Part shown: positions 24,991-36,523 of the stretch, piece by piece
Position numbering within the stretch: the first letter of the stretch is position 1
Layout: the number at the start of each line of letters is the position of its first letter
Origin: Anomaloglossus baeobatrachus
Lineage: Eukaryota > Chordata > Amphibia > Anura > Aromobatidae
NCBI RefSeq assembly: GCF_048569485.1
Contig: NC_134359.1
Coordinates: forward strand, 151,860,933 to 151,924,932
Direction of reading: 5' to 3'
DNA length: 64,000 nt
Notes under the pieces: model-generated
Databases searched by the model: none
Seen by the model: only the letters and a program-made list of their open reading frames with translations
What the model was told of the DNA's origin: nothing
Made by a program: the position numbers and the translations under genes

Positions 24991-25577
24991 CGTACATGAA
25001 AAAATTATACTGATGTCATCAGTGTTTTGGATCAGTGTTTTTCACGAATGATAAACAAAAAAATTAGAAAGCTTCTCCTGTCCTTTGCAATGTTAAATAC
25101 AGACTGCACACAGATGCCTGTCTGAATGAGGCCCAATGAGGCGTTATCTTATCTTCCTATGTAAAAATGGACACTATCAATGTCTGGTGTGAAACTCTCT
25201 ATAATTAATTACTGCAAAAAACGAAAGAAATTAAATGAAATATAAGTTTGCATACATGCAATGTGGAGAAGCATGTTCACACTGGCCATTAAACCACAAC
25301 ACCCGAGGAAAAAAAAGCAAAAATAAGTAATTACCCTAAAATAAGAAAATAAATAGCAATAGTGCATGTAAATAAAATAGGTTACTTAGTTCACAATATT
25401 TTGAGAAATAAAACATAAAAGTCATCCTAACACGTAAACTCATGTGAACCCATGTAAACCCATATCAGTACAGTCCTACATCTAATATTTAAAACATTAC
25501 TTTGTGTGTAGTGGCATAGATGTGAATAAGGACTGAGCAGGACCAGGGTCCTATATGGACACCTAGCAATGGGAAGC
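24991..25577. other. Intron stretch, nothing recognised
   Basis: AT-rich with no coding motif or repeat partner seen. Confidence 0.35.
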
Positions 25578-25896
25578 TACAATGGGTACGGAAAGTATTC
25601 AGACCCCTTTAAATTTTTCACTCTTTGTTTCATCGCAGCCATTTGGTAAATTCAAAAAAGTTAATTTTTTTTCTCATTAATGTACACTCTGCACCCCATC
25701 TTGAGAGAAAAAAAACAGAAATGTAGATATTTTTGCAAATTTAATAAACAAGAAAAACTGAAATATCACATGGTCATAAGAATTCATACCCTTTGCCCAG
25801 ACACTCATAATTAAGCATATGCTGTCCATTTCCTTGTCATCTTCCTTAAGAAGGTTCTACTTTTTCATTGGAGTCCAGCTGTGCTTAATTAAACTG

Positions 25897-26097
25897 ATGT
25901 CAGACCAAATGAGAATCATGAGGTCAAAGGAACTGCCCAAGGAGCTCACAGACAGAATTGTGGCAAGGCACAGATCTGGTCAAGGTTACAAAAGAATTTC
26001 TGCAGTACTCAAGGTTCCTAAGAGCACAGTGGCCTCCATAATCCTTAAATGGAAGAAGTTTGGGACAACCAGAATTCTTCCTAGATCTGGCCATGAG
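25897..26097 (+). pseudogene. Tc1 transposase C, N-terminal half (left arm)
   Basis: Starts MSDQMRIMRSKELPKELTDR and runs through the helix-turn-helix (GQGYKRISAVLKVPKSTVAS) to LPRSGH. Homology then stops abruptly at the junction with the inverted right arm near 26,099. It cannot code for a working transposase because the catalytic domain is absent. Confidence 0.85.
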
Positions 26098-26112
26098 CCA
26101 AATTGCAACCAG

Positions 26113-26710
26113 TCATCCTGTCCTTGCAGCTGAAAAACACCCCCATAGCATGATACTGCCACCACCATGTTTCACTGTTGGGATTGTATTGGGCAGGTGA
26201 TGAGCAGTGCCTGGTTTATTCCACACATACCGCTTAGAATTATCACCAAAAAGTTCTATCTTCGTCTCACCAGACCAGAGAATTTTATTTTTCTTTATCT
26301 TGGAGTCCTTCATGTCTTACTCTGAGGAGAAGCTTCTGTCGCGCCACTCTGCCATAAAGGCCCGACTGGTGGAGGGCTGCAGTGATAGTTGACTTTGTGG
26401 AACTTTCTCCCATTTTCCTACTGCATCTCTGGAGGCCAGCCACAGTGATCTTGGGGTTCTTCTTTAACTCTCTCACCAAGGCTCTTCTCCCACGATTGCT
26501 CAATTTGGCTGCATGGCCATATCTAGGAAGAATTCTGGTGGTCCCAAACTTTTTCCATTCAAGGATTATGGAGGCCACTGTGCTCTTAGGAACCTTGAGT
26601 AAAGCAGAAATTCTTTTGTAACCTTGGCCAGATCGGTGCCTTGCCACAATTCTGTCTGTGAGCTCCTCGGGCAGTTCCTTTAACCTCATGATTCTCATTT
26701 GGTCTGACAT
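26113..26710 (-). pseudogene. Tc1 transposase C, right arm, broken
   Basis: Starts MSDQMRIMRLKELPEELTDR at 26,710 and continues past the helix-turn-helix (GQGYKRISALLKVPKSTVAS) into the catalytic core. About 45-50 nt and the reading frame are lost near 26,300, between the RVRH and MKDSKI parts. The first catalytic Asp is replaced: [11 protein letters not shown] instead of the family's WSDETK. Similarity ends in GCFSAARTG, so the second Asp and the Glu are missing. The gene is dead on several counts. Confidence 0.88.
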
Positions 26711-27087
26711 GCACTGTGAGCTGTGAGGTCTTATATAGACAGTTGTGTGACTTTCCAAATCAAGTCCTATGAGTTTAATTAAGCACAGTTGGACTCCAAT
26801 GAAGGGGTAGAACCATCTCAAGGAGGATGACAAGGAAATGGACAGCATATGCTTAAATATGAGTGTCTGAGCAAAGGGTATGAATACTTATGACCATGTG
26901 ATATTTCAGTTTTTCTTGTTTATTAAATTTGCAAAAATATCTACAATTCTGTTTTTTTCTGTCAAGATGGGGTTCAGAGTGTAAATTAATGAGAAAAAAA
27001 TAAACTTTTTGGAATTTACCAAATGGCTGCAATGAAACAAAGAGTGAAAAATGTAAAGTGGTCTGAATACTTTCCGTACCCACTGTA

Positions 27088-28106
27088 TATAAACGTAATA
27101 TCCAGTTCAAAATATCGGAGTCTACACCCTTGTTTGCATTACTGCACAACAAGTAAGGGTTTTTTCAGCATATGTTTTTTCTTGAAATTGTATTGAAATT
27201 GTGCATCTCATTAGAGGAAAATAAGAAAAGAATCAATTATACAATAAACAAAATATAACATGATACTATGTTAGTGACAAGAGAGACTTTTACCTATTGT
27301 AGCATTATAACTTTAAAGAGACCACCCCTGACAATAGCATTCCTGTACCTTCACTATACCCAAACTACTCTGTAAATCCTCTTAAGATACCATTCACTAT
27401 TATTAAAAGGAAGAGATGGTTGCCTTATTTATAATACACCAGAAAAAATTTCCTACACTTATCAAAGAATCACTTTAACTTATCTTTGTTATGCTCCATT
27501 TCCAATTTTTATATAGTAAGTAACAATTTAATCTAGATTAGTATCACCCTTCCTGAGGGCTTCAAAGTCAGCAGCCAATCCAGCAGACTTTTTTTTTTCT
27601 TTTTTTTTTTTAGAAATCATGAGTATACAATGAAAAAAGATTGGTAAATAGCCATCCGTGCCGCTCCCATCCACACCCTCCTCTTCATTATAATGGAATC
27701 ACCATAAGATGGGATTCACCCTCACTCATTGAATCCAAACACTCACTATAAGCCCTTGAACCCTCTATGAAAATCCTTGAATCCTACTGCATTGCCACAA
27801 CCCATGAAACATATATTTGTTTTTAAGGTTTTACAGTTGGGACAGTGTGAGAGTCTAACCTTTTGTTGGCTATTATTCGATATTTTAAAGCCATTGCTCT
27901 ATATTTTATGCTATATTTATGTCTGCCCACTTTTCATAAATCACATGCTTCCTAACAATTTTCCAACACTGGATTATTTTGTCTCCCATTTATAGATCCC
28001 CTAACTGTTTAGCCCAAGACCCAAACATTGACTCTGAACACAATGGCATAAAAACTTCCCTCATCTCCTCATAGATTGCTGAACTATTCATCTTTATAAT
28101 ATTGTC
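27088..28106. other. Intron stretch, nothing recognised
   Basis: Contains a T-rich run near 27,588-27,610. The 72-codon frame at 27,777 is hydrophobic but has no family match that I know. Confidence 0.35.
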
Positions 28107-28109
28107 TAA

Positions 28110-28644
28110 AGCCTGCTTTACACAAGATGATAGATTGTGCGATAGCACAATCGATCGTACCCGCCCCCGTCGTTTTTGCATCACGGGCAATTAGTTGCCC
28201 ATGGCGCACAAACTCGTTTAACCCCCGTCACACGTACTTACCTTCCGGACGACCTCGCTGTGGGCGACGAACGTCCACTTCCTGGAGTGGGCGGGACGTT
28301 CGGCGTCACAGCGACGTCACACGGCAGGCGGCCAATAGAAGCGGAGGGGCCTTCCATTAAGCCGGCGGGTGCCGCGGGAGGCAGGTAAAGCTGCTGTTCA
28401 TCGTTCCCGTGGTGTCACACGGAGCAACGTGTGATGCCACGGAAACGATGAACAACCGCCGCCATTTTAATTAAACAATTTTATGAAACCTAGCGACGAG
28501 TACACGACTCACGATTTGTGAGCGATACTGCGTCGCTAGGAGGTGTCACACGAAACCACGTCGTGCGGTATGCCGGATGTGCGTCACGAAAACCGTGACC
28601 CCAACGACATATCGCACAATCTATCGTCTCGTGTAAAGCCCGCT
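28110..28644. mobile_element. Harbinger-type MITE (copy b), complete
   Basis: 535 bp, ends AGCCTGCTTTACAC and GTGTAAAGCCCGCT, flanked by TAA on both sides (28,107-28,109 and 28,645-28,647). The interior is GC-rich with self-complementary blocks (CATCGTTCCCGTGG against CCACGGAAACGATG). It has no coding capacity. Confidence 0.85.
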
Positions 28645-29495
28645 TAAATCATTACACCTCTCCTTTGACACATTTTGCAGAGACTGCATAATATAGTTCT
28701 TTATCTGGGTCTATCTATTGCAGCTAATCGCGTCCTCTCATCAGCTGTTCTGCAGTCCTGTTGTGACCACGCGCGCTCCCGCAGTCACAACGGGATCTGA
28801 AGAAGCGAGGGCGCATGCGCCGCCCTCTCCTGCAAAATACTAAGTACAGCGGGCTTCAGAAACATGGCGCCGGAGATAAGCGCTATGCGCAGGTGCCAAC
28901 TCTGGCGCCATGTTTCTGAAGAGAGAAATTTACATACGCACAGTGAGAGGGAGGAACAGGCGGCGGGGATACAAGTGCATAACACGCCCAGACATTAGGA
29001 GAGAGGTGCACACGTCAATCAAAATGTGCACGAATTTTCAAACTTTATAAAGTTGGACTTCACTGACTAAACACCCGAGCTGCCCACTAATGGTATGTAC
29101 AGCCTGTGCCTGATAGTGCCAGTACTGCACTGGCTGCACCTTATACATGAAAATCCTGATGTTTGGTTCCCTTTAACAATAGTTTTCCACAAGACAGCAC
29201 ACAGCATGCAATGCAGTTCTAGAATTCCTACCACGGGAACGTTGTGACATCAACAAAGACATATTAGCAGCAGCAATTCAATTGTGAGAAGCAATTCTGT
29301 GAAGTTTTTCACACATTTTTTAGATCATCGCATGCACCAGCAGAACAGAGTAAAAGTCTGACACATAGTGAATAACTGAAGAAGATGGTGCTGGATTATC
29401 TAGAGCTCAATATCGATGCCATAAGGGGGGATTGGACGCTTTTGCATTTTGGTCTTCAAAAATGAAACAGTGACCTGAGCTCGCCAGTCACGCTT
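28645..29495. other. Intron stretch with a hairpin and a dispersed repeat
   Basis: A hairpin near 28,853-28,923 pairs CAGAAACATGGCGCC with GGCGCCATGTTTCTG. On the minus strand a repeat of the TTAAAGGGAACC type runs from 29,176 to about 29,020. No gene seen. Confidence 0.5.
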
Positions 29496-29676
29496 TGGAA
29501 GTTTTACCCGGCAGCCAGTGTTCTCTCAGAATGTGTCTTCAGCGCTGCTGGTGGTGTATTGACGGATAAGCGCATCAGGCTGTCCCCTGAAAGCATAGAC
29601 CGCCTAACTTTCATAAAGATGAACAAGTCATGGATGTCCATCAACTTTGTCATCATAGGCCCAGACTGTGCAGACT
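29496..29676 (+). pseudogene. hAT transposase C-terminal (dimerisation) remnant
   Basis: The frame from 29,496 reads FYPAASVLSECVFSAAGG and then DKRIRLSPESIDRLTFIKMN. This is the conserved hAT C-terminal dimerisation block (usually SERVFSAAG, then KRSRLSPENVD-LVFL-KN). Upstream, FWSSKNET-like residues are visible but out of frame. The piece is about 60 codons of a protein that is normally 550-700, so it is a relic of a plain DNA transposon. Confidence 0.8.
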
Positions 29677-30111
29677 AGGCAATAGTGTAGTGCCAGAGTT
29701 ATGGGAACAAGAGGCTATAGCTTTCTGTTATCTTGCTGTCTCTGGTGAAGGTAGAAATGTTGGTTTGAGCCTTGTTCCAGGGCCAGTCCCACGCAGCCAT
29801 GTTGCTTTGTTGGAATATTTGTAGTCTGTGCCAATTGTTTCCTATTTTTTCTGTTGTTTGACCTTCATTTTTGGACATGTGGAGACTCCAAGTGGGGTCT
29901 CCAAATTGTATTGTGTCTGTAGTGCCAGGATTGAGGGAGCAAGAGGCCTACACCTGTCACATATGCATCTGTTGATTTTTTAAAATGAAAATGCTAGGTC
30001 ACATCCTGTGTGTAAGCCAACACAATCAGGCATTATGTAAATTAATATGCATTGGAGAACACAGAGTTTTATCAGTGGCTATCTTAACTGAACCTGGAGC
30101 CAGGGAAGGCC

Positions 30112-30217
30112 GTGTGTGATGATGGTGCAAACCTGGTGGCGGCACTACGCCTGTGCAACATCATATATGCATTGCATGGCTCACGTGCTCAACCTGGTTT
30201 TACAGAAATTACAAAAA
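30112..30217 (+). pseudogene. hAT transposase RNase-H-like core remnant
   Basis: One frame gives VCDDGANLVAALRLC (30,112-30,156). After a frame change, HCMAHVLNLVLQKLQK follows (to 30,217). Together they resemble the D-N-A-N-MVAA then C-AH-LNLVV block of hAT transposases. The piece lies downstream of the C-terminal block at 29,496, although in an intact gene it would be upstream. This is therefore a rearranged or second copy. Confidence 0.7.
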
Positions 30218-30239
30218 TGCCAAAACAGTGGTGCTGCAC

Positions 30240-30421
30240 TGTAAAACGCAATTTTGCTGTTTTGGAAGTTTTAAGACCCCCCCAAAGGTGTTTTCTCTGC
30301 CTTACGTTTGGCCTCGGATTGAATCCAATGGGGTTCCAAAAGGTTCAGAGTTTGGTTTGGCGATTGTAGCATTTGTTCGGTATGACTCGGGGAAGTAAAC
30401 TTTGAAAGGTTTGCTCATCTC
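30240..30421 (-). mobile_element. Single end of a GAGATGAGC-type element
   Basis: Minus-strand reading begins TA-GAGATGAGC (TA at 30,422-30,423) and goes on to GAACCCCATTGGATTC, as in the copies at 17.9 and 62.3 kb (CGAACCCCATTGAAA). No matching opposite end is seen nearby, so it is truncated. Confidence 0.55.
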
Positions 30422-30423
30422 TA

Positions 30424-30801
30424 CTAGAGACTGTTGAAACAAATTTGCACAGCCATGAAAATGAGGGGGTAGCTTGAGAGGGTAATCTACCAGGGAAGTT
30501 TATTTTTTAGCCCAGGTTGCTGTCATTTTCTGCAAGAAGATCAATGAGGTCATGGAACACTGATTTTTCATCATCAGGAAGAGTATCAATGACTGATGGC
30601 TGATGGTAAAGAAGTATGAAAGTAAGCTGGGTGCAAAAAAGATACAAATCCTTTGTTAATGTGACTTTATCAAAATTATGCATAGGTGTATAAGACAAGC
30701 CCTTAATAGAGTTGTTTCCAAGGCAAAGAATAGAAAGATAAATTAATAATTTGTAAATTATCCCCAACAGGTTTAGGATCTAGTTGATAAATTGTTTCTT
30801 C
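30424..30801. other. Intron stretch, nothing recognised
   Basis: No motif or repeat partner seen. The 86-codon minus-strand frame (30,507-30,767) is not recognised. Confidence 0.35.
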
Positions 30802-33800
30802 TTATATAATAATCATTTTAATTTATATAGCACCAACATATTACACAGCGCTTTGCAATTCAGAGGGGACATGTACAGACAATATGAGACAATACAAAAT
30901 AACAAAATTCAGATACGAAGAGGAGTTAGGGCCCTGCTTGTAAGCTTACAGTCTATGAGGAAATAAGGGGATGCACAAAAGGTGAATGGGGGGAGAAAAG
31001 CTTGTCATATATGGTCCAGCCATCAATTTAATAGGGGATTAAAAACCAGCTGCGTGGACCGGTCGCCAGCCAGAATTAATACATACAAAGTCTAAAAAGT
31101 ACATGAAGAGGAAGGAACTAGAAGGACAAGGGGACAAGAAAATGGGACTAGATTAGATGAGGGAGGTGAGGTGATAGGCTAGTCTAAAAAAAAAATGCGT
31201 TTTTAGGGCCTCCTTCAAGGTGTGGATGCTGGGAATCAAATTGTTCTTAGTGTGTTCCAGAGTGGGAGGTTCGAAGTATTGAGGATGTCAGTTGGAGGTC
31301 ATTAGCAGAAAGGAGGGCATAAGTGGAGTGATAGAAAGTGATGAGAGAGGTGCAGAACTGTGGAGCACTTTGTGGGTCAGAATGATAAATTTATATTGGA
31401 CTCTGTAGCGAATAGGCAACCACTGCAATGACTGGCACAGAACAGAGGCATCAGTGAAGCGGTTGGAGAGGAAAATGATCCTAGCTGAGGCATTCAGAAT
31501 GGATTGGAGAGGGAAGAGTTTAGTAACAGGGAGACCAGTTAGTAAAGACTAACAGTAATTCAGGCGAGAATGAATAAGAGCAACAGTAAATGTTTTTGCA
31601 AAGTCAATGGTAAGAAAAGGTCGAATTCTAGAGATGTTTTTGAGTTGGAGATGACATGAGTGAGCCAGTGAACGAATGTGGGGAGTGAAGGAGAAATTGG
31701 AGTTAATTTTAACCCCAAGACAGTGGGCGTGCTGCTGGGGAGTAATGACAGAACCAGAAACAAAAATGGTAATACTGGGTTTGGGAAGGTTGGTAGAGGG
31801 AGGAAACAGGAGAAGCTCAGTTTTTGACAGGTTCAGTGTTAGATACAGGGAGGACATGATGTTAGAAACGGTGGACAGACAATTGCTAGTGTTTTGTAAT
31901 AATGAAGGGGTGATGTCAGGAGACGATGTATACAGTTGGGTTTCATCAGCCTAGAGATGGCAAATCTGCTGATGGTTTGTCCAAAAGGGGCCGTGTATAG
32001 AGAGAAAGGAGGGGGCCAAGGACTGAAGCCTGAGTAACCCGACCGTAAGGGGAAGAGGAGAGGAAGCGGAACTGGCAAAAAATACAGTGAAGGAACGGTC
32101 AGAGAGATAGGAGGAGAACCAAGAGAGAACAGTGTCCTTGAGCCCGATAGAGTGGAGCAGAGTGGAGCAGAGTGAGGAGGACCTGGTGATCCACAGTATC
32201 AAATGCTGAGACAGATCCAGGAGAATCAACAGGGAGTAGTGACTGTTGGATTTAGCTGTTAGTAGATCATTAGAGATTTTAGTAAGAGCAGTTTCAGTAG
32301 AGTGTAAGGAGCGGAAACCAGATTGTAGAGGGTCGAGGAGAGAGTTATCTGACAGATAGTGGATTAGATGGGAGTGGACCAAGCGTTCCAGGAGTTTGGA
32401 GATGAAGGGGAGATTAGAGACTGGTCTGTAGTTAGCGGTTAGCAATTTTGGTCCAAGCATGTTTTTTTAAGTAAAGGGTATATGCTGGCATGTTTGAAGG
32501 AGAAGGCAAAGACCCAGAGGAGAGAGATTAAAAGTTTTAGTTAGACGAGTGGTGACAGCTGGGGTGACAGATTTAAGGAGATATGAGGGAATAGGGTCAC
32601 TGGTGCAGGTAGCAGGACGAAAATACGTGAGGAGCTTGGTCACTTCTTCTGTGAATGGTTCAAAGAATGAAAGTGAGCTAGATGAAGTGTAGGAGGGCAG
32701 ACAATGTGCGGTGTTATGAGGCTGTGATAAAATTTCCTGGTGTATATGGTCAATTTTTTCTTTAAAATAATTGGCCAGATTGTTGGTGCTGAGGTTGGTG
32801 GTTGGGGACAAAACTTTTGCTTCGAGGAGGGAGTGGAAAGTATCAAAGAGTCGTTTAGGATTGCTGGCTAGAGCGGTGATGAGGGTGTTGAAGTAAGCTT
32901 CTTTGGAGAGGTGAAGGGCAGCATTGTATGTTTTGAGCATAAACTTATAATGGATGAAATCTTCAGCTAGATTGGATTTTCTCCACAGATGTTCAGGGCA
33001 CCTGGAGCACCGCTGGAGGAAACGTGTTTGCAACGTGTGTCAGGGCTGCTGCTGTCTGTGCAAAGTTACTCTGTGTGAAGCAGGAGCAGTTTTATCTAGT
33101 GCGCTCTGCAGGGTTTCATTATAAAGTTTTACAGCAGTCAGGACATGAGAGGGAGGATATTGGGGCCAATGATAACTGCAAATTCTTCAGAAATTTCTGG
33201 GTGTCAATGGCGTGTATATTCCTATATGGGTGGTGAGTGGGGGCGTCCTGAGTGGATTGACAGTTCTTGACCAAGAATGAAAGAAAGTTGTGGTCAGAGA
33301 GTGGGAGAGGGGAGTTAGTAAAATCATCCACTCAGCAGAGATGGGAAAAGACCAGGTCCAGCGTATTCCCGCCTTGATGTGTAGGAGAGTTAGTTAATTG
33401 TGAAAGGCCAAGAAAGGAGGTTAGAGATAAAAGATGAGCGACAGCTGGGGAGAGGGGATCATCAATAGGGATGTTAAAGTGCCCCATGACAAGAGTGGGG
33501 AGGTCACAGGCTAGGAAATGTGTAAGCCAGGTGATGAAATGATCCAAGAACTAATGAGTTGGGCCTGAATGGCGATAGACAACTGCTACTTGCAGGGAGA
33601 AGGGTCTGTAAAGTCTGACCATGTGGACCTCAAAAGAAGGGAAGATGAAAGAGGGGACAGGAGGTATGACCTGAAAAGTGCAGTTTGGAGAGAGCAGCAG
33701 AACACCACCTCTACGTGATCTGTTAAGTCTATGGGTATGATAAAAATGTAGACCACCATATGAGAGAGCAGCAGCGGCAGTGGTGTCTGACTGCTGAATC

Positions 33801-34096
33801 CAGGTCTCAGTAAGAGCCAGGAGGTTAAGGGAATTGGAGAGGAAAAAGTCATGGATGAAAGAGAGTTTGTTACATGCTGATCGTGGGTTCCAGACAACAC
33901 AGTTAAAGGAGACAGAGGCATGCAAGGTATAGTAATGAGATTTGTGGGGTATTCTGAGTATAGCAAAGAAGGAATTGAACTTACTATTATAAGAAGGTTC
34001 TGGATTAGGTGCAATACATCCTGCTACAAGGAGAAGGAGAATAGAGAGAGTGAGCATGTGGTTAAGAGATTTATGAGAGTGTCTGTTATGTTGCAT
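30802..34096 (-). mobile_element. L2-type LINE, degraded
   Basis: Read on the minus strand, the endonuclease comes first (33,332-34,096). It has WNPRSACNKLSFIHD, the catalytic-Glu motif LTETW, MGHFN where GDFN is usual, and SDH near 33,290. A linker follows, then the reverse transcriptase (about 31,950-32,460) with NYRPVSNLPFISKLLERLV and QSGFRSLHSTETAL. The YADD active site is replaced by stop-A-D-E at 31,942-31,953. The tail to 30,802 ends in the common L2-type 3' sequence (CAAAGCGCTGTGTAATATG, TTGGTGCTATATAAAT). Several frameshifts separate the pieces. ORF1 is not seen, so it is also 5'-truncated. Confidence 0.85.
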
Positions 34097-35757
34097 GGTG
34101 GGAGTAAATGGTTGTTCTTGCTGTATCTTGTGTTCCTTTTATTTGAGAAGACCATTTCCTGAATTTTCTGGCCCTCTTTTTTTTATTTGGAAAATTTCCA
34201 CCTGCCCCTTCTGTTACATTTTCCTGATCGCATGGTTCTGATGATAAAAAATTGCTTGATGAAAAATCGGTGTGAACAACAGCCTCAGTGGACTCTTTTT
34301 TTACCCGATCTGGTATTGCCATGATGAGTCCACTTGAAGGACTGACCATTATATAATTCTGTGTGATCACGATGATTATTTAATTTTTTGCCCCTGACCA
34401 CATTCCTTTTCAAATTGATTTATGGTTTTTTCAATTTTTGTTGGAAAGGTATAGTAAATAAACCTAATTGAGACTCTCTTGCTCTAATATCCCTACTCAG
34501 TTTCTCAAGTAAAAGCTGATCATGTTCTATCAACATATCAATAATAACTGACCGGTTTCCCAAATCAATCTGAACTCAGAGTCAACTTCCCTAGCACGGT
34601 AAATCTGTCCCCTAGGGCTTTGAAGGAGAGTTCCCATTTTTTTATATTTATATTCTTCCATGTTTTGTTGAGAGATTTATATAGAGCAATCAATTCTGAA
34701 GACAATTTTTGAAAACCGACATCCACTACTGATGTTTCATTCTGGCAAACATCTCCCACAACAAAAATATCAAATGCCTCATTGCTCCACGATGCCTCCT
34801 TGGCTTCTAGAGCCATATTCGATTATATAAATGATCACAATACTAAGGTGTGCCACACTCCTAAATCCTGGTTCAAAAAAGAAAAACCTAGAGTAAAACC
34901 ATGCAGGAAAAAGCAAAGAGAGGGATGAACACTATATATAGTGCATGAGCTACGACATGAAAAAAGGGGACATGGTATGCAAGAAACAGAAGATCACAAA
35001 GTAGATAAATGTCATAAGTCGTGGTTTGAGCCCTTGATGTTGTACTTTCTGGCCAGATTATCTGTCTATTGAGTTACAGAGGATGCACCTTTTCTCTGGG
35101 TGTTTATTATCTGTTATTTTTGCTGTAGTCTTTTAGGTTAACAGGTGTTTTAATTTACTTATTTGCGTGTCCAGTCACCTCTCGGGTGAAGTTATAAATA
35201 CCTTTCCCTTGTTGGTATTTCCTGTTGGTGCTATTCTCATTTGGATGTCCAGCCATACTGCTATGTTAAATGCTAGTCAGTGTAACACTAGCTGGGGTTT
35301 ATCTGTTTGCTATTTTGACTCTTCACTTTGCACCAACTTTCCGTTTGTAGCCAAGAAGTAGGCGGCATACTATCTAGAAGGACTTACATAATCTTTTGAC
35401 TTTGTTTTCCATGATTTGTGTTTACTTATTCTGGTATTTCTTCCCATCTCAGCATGCCTTCTTTACTGTAGCTTAATTGTACTCTTCTCTGCACTCTGGT
35501 TTCTTAAGAGGAATGTGAAGCACTTGATCGCTGTTCAGGCAGCAAACATCTGAGGTGCTATAGTTTAGTCTGAAGTTACAGCCATTCTAGCCTATGCAGG
35601 TACCACTAGGGATGGTGGGGTCTGAATCTGTAGTCTGTATAGCAACCGGCTGGGCCAGTTGCAGCTTTTAAGTGTTTAACCTAATTCACCCAGGTGAGTT
35701 GATACCTCAATCATAACATTATCACCAGCCCACTCCATTTTTTGTATGATGAGAAGT
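34097..35757. other. Intron stretch; possible unknown coding relic and old LTR sequence
   Basis: On the minus strand, 34,374-34,816 reads as loosely continuous protein-like sequence (for example SFKALGDRFTVLGKL, and TIEKTINQFEKE-like text in a shifted frame) that I cannot assign. The part just before 35,758 may be the leader or LTR of the old Ty3/gypsy fossil, but I see no clear terminal repeat. Confidence 0.3.
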
Positions 35758-36377
35758 CATCATGGATGTTGTGGACACCCTGGCCACGAAGTTAATCTTT
35801 GTCCTTAGAGGTGGCCAACATCAAGTGGCAGCAACAACATTCGTTATCCATTGCTACATAGGTTTCAGCTCACTTAAAAATGTCTGCTAAACCTAAATGT
35901 AAATTTACTAGAGTACTTCAACAGGGACCAAAGTTTTCCATCTTTCTTTCTTCATGTAAGTTGTATTTTTGTTTCTGTCCTGCCTCATCTGCAGGAGAGA
36001 GTCAACGACTGCGTGTTATTCTGCCCTTTCTCCATGATGATCCTCAGCTTGGGCATTCTCCCAAATTATCCCTCCATTGACGCTTTTTTCTCTGCTATGG
36101 GGCTGATTTATGATGACTCAGATAAGGTTTAAATTTTTCAATCAATGATCCACAGGTTGGATTAGGGAAATCATAAAGTGGAGGACTGATGATCTCAGTT
36201 CAGACGTTGTGCAGTGAAAACCTTCAGAATGACCCAACTCTCAGCAGTCAATTCTGTCAGGGCCACATATGAGATATGATGGTTTATAGTCCCTCCCAGT
36301 TTACCCTAAAATAAACTTTGTCACTGGCAGTGGGTTTGAACAGACGTCCTAGGGATAAGAGTACATTTTAGCATGTT
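35758..36377 (+). mobile_element. Old Ty3/gypsy fossil, gag part
   Basis: Protein-like text such as ACKLYFCF-type and PSIDAFFSAMGLIYDD is typical of the capsid region of vertebrate Ty3/gypsy gag genes. This is the first of three parts of an old, heavily broken element on the plus strand. The parts are separated by later insertions (PLE dimer with Helitrons, then the Gmr1-like element). More than ten breaks overall. Confidence 0.6.
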
Positions 36378-36393
36378 TCAGTGACTTCCTCCT
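36378..36393 (+). repeat. 16-bp target-site duplication, left copy
   Basis: TCAGTGACTTCCTCCT occurs here and at 49,427-49,442, exactly bracketing the PLE dimer. Confidence 0.85.
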
Positions 36394-36486
36394 AACAGAG
36401 AACAAAAGAAGAAAATAGGGTTTTCATACGCCGCACCAATGATCACTTCTCAGGTATTCAGATTAATGGATCTTTATTTTGCACAA

Positions 36487-36523
36487 GTCTACGGGTTTCT
36501 GGAGTCTCAGCTCCCTTCCTCAG
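36487..36523 (-). ncRNA. Hammerhead-like motif, left PLE arm
   Basis: Minus strand: CTGAGGA, then AGGGAGCTGAGACTCCA (stem GGAG/CTCC), then GAAACCCGTAG. It differs from the right-arm copy by one base in the GAAACGCGTAG block. Confidence 0.55.

Larger units (their letters stand above)
25580..27085. mobile_element. Tc1-like transposon C, fold-back form
   Basis: Flanked by TA (25,578-25,579 and 27,086-27,087), with ends containing GGGTACGGAAAGTATTCAGACC. Both ends carry the 5' half of the same transposon. The plus-strand copy (25,580 to about 26,099) has the terminal repeat plus the transposase N-terminus. The minus-strand copy (27,085 down to about 26,110) has the same part and the catalytic core start. 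The C-terminal half, with the 3' end proper, is missing. The result is an element whose inverted repeats have grown from ~210 to ~520 bp. Confidence 0.85.
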
